From Xanthomonas campestris pv. badrii (GTDB taxonomy: Bacteria; Pseudomonadota; Gammaproteobacteria; Xanthomonadales; Xanthomonadaceae), in contig NZ_CP051651.1 of NCBI RefSeq assembly GCF_012848175.1, positions 124,001-188,000 of the forward strand: 64,000 nucleotides of DNA, written 5' to 3'. The notes under the pieces were generated by a model, which saw only the letters and a list, made by a program, of their open reading frames with translations, had not been told where the DNA came from and searched no databases. A program made the position numbers and the translations under genes. Of the stretch, positions 58,471-64,000 are shown one piece after another. The first letter of the stretch is position 1. Each line of letters begins with the position of its first letter.

Positions 58471-58588
58471 GGGAATCGGGAGTAGGGAATTGGGAATCGG
58501 TAGAGCGGCCAGCGCCCTCGCCATCCCGCCCCGCCCCGATCTCCGCCCTTGATTGACCGATTCCCCATTCCCCATTCTCAATTTCCGG
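58471..58588. repeat. Heptamer inverted repeat in the groES-groEL spacer
   Basis: The left arm (58471-58500) has GGG-4-GGG-4-GGG-4-GGG and begins 16 bases after the groES stop; the right arm (58557-58588) is its approximate complement and ends in the GGAG ribosome site of groEL. The structure could influence the GroES:GroEL ratio (inference). Confidence 0.85.
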
Positions 58589-58593
58589 AGTAA

Positions 58594-60240
<1,647 letters not shown>

Positions 60241-60272
60241 TCCACGCCACTTCGGCTGTTGCAGCAAAAAGG

Positions 60273-60298
60273 ACCCCGCCGAAAGGCGGGGTTTTTTT
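60273..60298. terminator. Bidirectional terminator between groEL and xopX
   Basis: ACCCCGCC-GAAA-GGCGGGGT (60273-60292) followed by seven T residues ends groEL. A run of five A residues on the left side gives a T-run on the minus strand, so it can also end the convergent xopX transcript. Confidence 0.88.
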
Positions 60299-60360
60299 AT
60301 GCGCCTCACCCAGGCTTGGCGCATGCACGCGGCGGTTGCCGATGACCGGCGCTCGTCCCG

Positions 60361-62484
60361 TCAGGACGACGGCGCTGTGCTGGTTGCGGCCCGATCCGGC
60401 GACCGATGCGCGTGCGCAGGCGAGCGTTGCTCAGGCGAGTCACTGGCTGCGGCCAACGCGGCGGCATCGTTCGTCTCCTCGATATCGGCGATCTCGTCGA
60501 TCTCGGTGATCGTGACGCTGCTGCTGGGCCTGGTCTGCGCCTGCGCGCCGGCGTCCTCGATCACCTGCAGGGCGATCTCGCCGACCCGCTGCGCGTACTC
60601 CTGTGCCTGGTCCGGCGACAGGCTTTGCACATAGCTGGCCGTGTCTTCCACGTTCTGGATGAGCTCCTCGGGCGAGGACGGCATGCGGGTTGCGAGCGTG
60701 GTGCCGTCGGGCCCTCTGAACACCCGCATGACTTGAGCGCCGCCCCAGTTCATCGCCAGCTCTGCGCCACGCGCCATCGGGCCCGGCATGGTCATCGACA
60801 TCAGCGACATGATCGCGCCGGCGTAGTAGGGCGATGCCGACGAGGATTCGATCAGGCTCTTGTCTGCAAAGGTCTTGGACAGTTTCTCCACGCCCAGGGC
60901 CAGCGCCATCACCAGGCTGCCGGAGCACATGGCCTTGAAACGCTCCATTGCGTCCTGGCGGGTCGCATGTGCGTTGAGCGCCGACTGCATCATCACGGTC
61001 GTTACAAGGATGGAGTCGGCAACCAGATCGACCGTGCCGATCCGATCCGGTTGGATCAGGTAGACCGTCAGCCCGGTTACTCCGGCCGCAAGCGACGCCA
61101 GTGCCAGCTTGGGTGCAATGTCGTGGTTGGTGACCTGGCGCGGGATGGTGGCTGGCTGGTCCTGGTTCTGGTCCACTTGTAGCGCCGTGCTCAGTCGCTT
61201 GCTGCATTGGTCCAGCGTCTCCAGCAGGTGCGTGCACTGGGCATTGAGCGTACGGGTGAGCTCGTGCCCTTGGCTCGGGTCGGTGAACGCGCGACGTGCC
61301 TGTTGAAACGCTTCTCGGCCGTTCTCCAGAGCGGCGCAGATCTCGTTGAGTTGCGTACGCAGTTGCGCGCTGATCTGGCCGGGCGTCAGGCGTGCACGCA
61401 ACCGCTGCGCCTGGCTCTGAAAACCGGCGCTTTCTGCAATGCCGGCGCCCAGATGCGACACCTTGTGTTGCAGTCGATTGCCGAGCACGTTCAGGCTGTT
61501 CCAGAGGAAGGGCGTGAGCACCATCGCCGCGCACGCGGTCGATGCGGCCGCGGCAAATCCCGGGTTGTTTTCCACTGCTTCGGCCTGGTGCCGCATGGAC
61601 GGGTTGCCGAATTTCTTGGGCAGTTCGGTGGTGAGGAACAATCCGTTGAGCAAAATGGCGTAGAAGTGCATCTCGTTGGCGTCGCGCCCCAGCTGCCCGC
61701 CCATCAGCGGGAACGGAAGCCCGTCGGCGGTGGGGCGCAGCGCAGAGGCCGAAAGCGTCATCACGCCCTTGGTTGCCGCGGCGATGGAATAGGCGAAGGT
61801 CTTGGCCTGGTTGCCCAGAAACGGACTGGGGACGACCAGGGGCCACAGATTGACCAGGTTGGCCAGCGATTTCAGCGCCCGTCCGGCCGCAGGTGTGCCG
61901 TGCTCCAGCGGCTGCAGCGCGTCTTCCACGGCCTTGATGTCGCCGAGCAATTGCTGACGGAAGCGTGCTTCCAGACCGGTTGCCGCTTCGATGACATCGC
62001 GCAGCTGGGTGATCTGCTGGCGGCACGCGGCCAGACTGTGCGGCGCGTGCTGTTCCGGGTCGGTGTGACGCACCATCTGCAGGAATGCAGGATCGTCTGC
62101 ATGGATCTGCAGCATGGTGCGCAGATCCGCCAGCGACCAGAGATTGGACGCCCCCTTCGATACCGCAGCGTAAGCCTGCTGAACGCCGCTTGCCAATGCC
62201 GCGTTTGCACGTGCGGCAAGTGTTGCGGCGGTGGACGGGCCGGAGGCGCGTTCGGGTGAATCGGCCTGCGTTTCAGCGGCGTGCGGCGCCACCGGCGAGG
62301 CGTCGTGCTCGGAGTCGGCGGTGGACGCGCGCGAACGGCTGCGCGGAGTGAGCGCCGACAGGCTGGGGTGGAGCGGTGTTTGCGTCGGCGACGTGGCGTC
62401 GGCGACCGGAGCGTTGTCGGTATGAGTGTCGTGCAATGGCGCCGGGGAAGAGGGGCCTGCGGTTTGCTGTTTCTTGATCTCCAT
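60361..62484 (-). CDS. xopX: Type III effector XopX
   Basis: The 707-residue protein has a Ser/Pro/Ala/Thr-rich N-terminus (about 1-100), as in type III-secreted proteins, then a large helical body with several hydrophobic helices (for example ALASLAAGVTGLTVYLI) and an acidic/Ser-rich C-terminus. I recognise it as XopX, an effector of plant-pathogenic Xanthomonas whose gene sits beside groEL in this group; it suppresses or modulates plant immunity. The start at 62484 (MEIKKQQTAGPSS) fits a secretion signal; the longer frame upstream is Arg/Cys-rich. No perfect plant-inducible-promoter box seen. Confidence 0.85.
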   Translation of the reverse strand: MEIKKQQTAGPSSPAPLHDTHTDNAPVADATSPTQTPLHPSLSALTPRSRSRASTADSEHDASPVAPHAAETQADSPERASGPSTAATLAARANAALASGVQQAYAAVSKGASNLWSLADLRTMLQIHADDPAFLQMVRHTDPEQHAPHSLAACRQQITQLRDVIEAATGLEARFRQQLLGDIKAVEDALQPLEHGTPAAGRALKSLANLVNLWPLVVPSPFLGNQAKTFAYSIAAATKGVMTLSASALRPTADGLPFPLMGGQLGRDANEMHFYAILLNGLFLTTELPKKFGNPSMRHQAEAVENNPGFAAAASTACAAMVLTPFLWNSLNVLGNRLQHKVSHLGAGIAESAGFQSQAQRLRARLTPGQISAQLRTQLNEICAALENGREAFQQARRAFTDPSQGHELTRTLNAQCTHLLETLDQCSKRLSTALQVDQNQDQPATIPRQVTNHDIAPKLALASLAAGVTGLTVYLIQPDRIGTVDLVADSILVTTVMMQSALNAHATRQDAMERFKAMCSGSLVMALALGVEKLSKTFADKSLIESSSASPYYAGAIMSLMSMTMPGPMARGAELAMNWGGAQVMRVFRGPDGTTLATRMPSSPEELIQNVEDTASYVQSLSPDQAQEYAQRVGEIALQVIEDAGAQAQTRPSSSVTITEIDEIADIEETNDAAALAAASDSPEQRSPAHAHRSPDRAATSTAPSS

Positions 62485-62906
62485 GCTGGGTTTCCTTGAT
62501 GGGAGGGAGCGGCCAGCGGGTACTGGCTGGCGCACATGCATCATTCGAACAAGCATGCCCGGCCGCATAATCCGATGCGAACTCCCGCGTTGCAGGAAGA
62601 ACCAACCAGGCAGGACGGTGGTAACTTGTGATCGCATGACCCGTTGCCACCTGCGCAGGGTCGAGTGCGCTGGGTTCGCAGAAATCGTGGTGGAGGCAAC
62701 CCCAGCCCGCCGCATCGTTGATCGCCGCCGCACTCCGTGACCACCTGTTGACACCGATGTCATCGCAGTCTTAGCCTCGCTGGGCAGGCGTTTGCGCCGA
62801 GCGGTCGGGGGGCCATCGGACAAGGGGCAGCGATGCATGCATCGCTGGCAGGCGTCGTTGCAGTGCACTGCCACGCCGGCTGCGTCCGGCTTCTCCCGGG
62901 GATCTT
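62485..62906. other. Divergent intergenic region, xopX / TonB-dependent receptor
   Basis: A 422-bp gap between divergent genes that must carry both promoters. No supported gene. TTCGC and TTCGA occur on the xopX strand but about 27 bp apart rather than the 15 bp of the HrpX-box consensus. Confidence 0.4.
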
Positions 62907-64000
62907 ATGAACTGCCGCAGTCATCGCCTTGCCTTGTCGATTTCCGTGTCCCTCGCCATGACCGCCGCGTTCGCGCCGCCGCTCATGGCCCAGCAAACCG
63001 AACCGGACGCAGCGCGTGCCACGTCCACCCTGGATGCGGTCAGCGTCACCGGCTCGCGCATCAAACGCGCACAGGTCGAAGGCGCGCAGCCGGTGGTCAC
63101 CATCTCCGCGCAGCAGATCCAGCAGGAAGGCTTCGCCACCGTCTACGACGTGCTCAACAGCATGAATCAGCAGGGCTCGGTGGAAGCCGACACGCAGTGG
63201 GGCTCGCACACGCCCAACGCCTCGCCGATCAACCTGCGCGACCTGGGACCGGGCCGCACGCTGCTGCTGGTCAACAGCCGCCGCGTGGCCGATTACCCGC
63301 TGCCCTATGGCGGCGAGAGCAACTTCTCCAATTACAGCAACATCCCCGCCGCTGCGGTAGAACGCATCGACATCCTCACTGGCGGCGCTTCGGCGATCTA
63401 CGGCTCGGACGCGGTGGCTGGCGTGATCAACGTGATCCTCAAGCGCGACTACCAGGGCGACCAGCTGCGCCTGCGCGGCGGCACCGCCACCGAAGGTGGA
63501 CGCGACAGCTTCGACGTGTCCTGGGCCGGCGGGCGCACCGGCGAGAACTGGAGCGTGACCTATGCGCTGCAGGCCACCCGGCGCGATCCGTTGAGCGGGC
63601 GCGATCGCCCCGAAATGGATGATTCGGACGACATGTCCTACTCCAACTGGACCGGGCAGAACCGCCGCTACGGCTTCAACCCGTTCACCGGCCTGAGCCT
63701 GGTCGATGCCAACACCAACGAGCGCCTCGCGCCGCCGGCCGGCACCTGCGCACGCTTCGGCGGCGAATTCATCGACGGCCAGCGCCTGAGCTACGACCAG
63801 AACACCGGTGCGCTCACCGACGCCGGCAGTTACTGCGGCATGGCGCGCGATTACGGCGACTGGGGCCTGGTCACCGGCAGCGAGGATTATTCGGCGTATC
63901 TGTACGGTACCTGGAAGTTCGGTCAGGCCACCGAGGCCTGGGCCACGCTGTCGGCCAACCGCAGCATCGGGCGCTGGACCTACGACCCGCCGTATGTGCT
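62907..64000 (+). CDS. TonB-dependent outer-membrane receptor, partial
   Basis: The first 364 residues of a receptor that runs off the window. Signal peptide about 1-28 (ending LMAQ), then a plug domain with LDAVSVTGSRIKRAQVEGAQPVVTISAQQIQQEG, LRDLGPGRTLLLVNSRR and ILTGGASAIYGSDAVAGVINVILKR, then the start of the beta-barrel. The VTGSRI form of the TonB box and the plug style are those of the large Caulobacter/Xanthomonas receptor group that imports plant carbohydrates or other ligands; the ligand is unknown. The true C-terminus is outside. Confidence 0.9.
   Translation, partial: MNCRSHRLALSISVSLAMTAAFAPPLMAQQTEPDAARATSTLDAVSVTGSRIKRAQVEGAQPVVTISAQQIQQEGFATVYDVLNSMNQQGSVEADTQWGSHTPNASPINLRDLGPGRTLLLVNSRRVADYPLPYGGESNFSNYSNIPAAAVERIDILTGGASAIYGSDAVAGVINVILKRDYQGDQLRLRGGTATEGGRDSFDVSWAGGRTGENWSVTYALQATRRDPLSGRDRPEMDDSDDMSYSNWTGQNRRYGFNPFTGLSLVDANTNERLAPPAGTCARFGGEFIDGQRLSYDQNTGALTDAGSYCGMARDYGDWGLVTGSEDYSAYLYGTWKFGQATEAWATLSANRSIGRWTYDPPYV

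Noticed and set aside
62485..62600. TTCGC...TTCGA on the xopX strand considered as an HrpX box
   Set aside because: The spacing is about 27 bp, not 15, and no suitable -10 follows at the expected distance.

Overview
The window looks like a Xanthomonas chromosome, most likely of the X. citri/axonopodis/euvesicatoria group. The protein content supports this: a Clp-type CRP homologue, a XopX-like type III effector beside groESL, a second effector of the XopE (HopX/AvrPphE) family with an MGLC myristoylation-like N-terminus, and a TonB-dependent receptor. The genus rests on recognising these families by eye, not on a search.

Layout. 1-1119: no intact gene, only a decayed IS3-type transposase fragment and a terminator. 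1120-5305: trpG, a flavin reductase-like gene, trpD, trpC and an HAD phosphatase. 5489-9313: clp and speD (divergent), a guanidine-exporter-like SMR gene behind a probable guanidine-II riboswitch, coq7, and rplM-rpsI. 9725-11840: a tRNA-Met/tRNA-Gln unit, rppH, bfd and bfr. 12168-17101: a probable operon of a DUF4126 membrane protein, a degenerate REC-GGDEF-EAL protein and a hybrid histidine kinase with an HPt domain. 17223-21096: a DUF6776-like protein, a bactofilin, erpA, nudC and ampE. 21351-22141: a small accessory pair (DUF2752, CD225-like). 22465-30498: an LplT-PlsC fusion gene, a broken MFS gene split by an IS5-family element, the xopE-like effector, a 655-bp direct repeat of the fusion gene's 5' part, then lysR and an intact MFS gene. 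30747-36301: a YccS-like FUSC protein, purD and purH. 36376-44353: eight co-directional genes, seven of whose junctions overlap or nearly so, that resemble the E. coli ynbABCD genes with additions. This looks like a phospholipid-modifying operon of unknown product. 44441-52567: fis, a DUF3426 protein, an XRE regulator with a divergent membrane gene, prmA, two hypothetical genes, and aroQ-accB-accC. 53036-57716: cutA-dsbD and a secreted endonuclease I. 58090-60298: CIRCE-groES-groEL. 60361-62484: xopX. From 62907: a TonB-dependent receptor cut by the window end.

Two patterns cross gene boundaries. First, G-rich heptamer repeats (GGGAATC-like, four or more GGG tracts with about 4-nt loops in most copies) sit directly after the stop codons of coq7, purH, fis, the XRE gene, accB and groES. 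In purH-purD, accB-accC and groES-groEL they form inverted repeats that fill most of the intercistronic gap. Second, the effector gene xopE lies between two nearly identical copies of a housekeeping gene fragment.

Most core genes are assigned with high confidence. Functions in the ynb-like operon, the riboswitch, the operators and the repeat roles are inferences.
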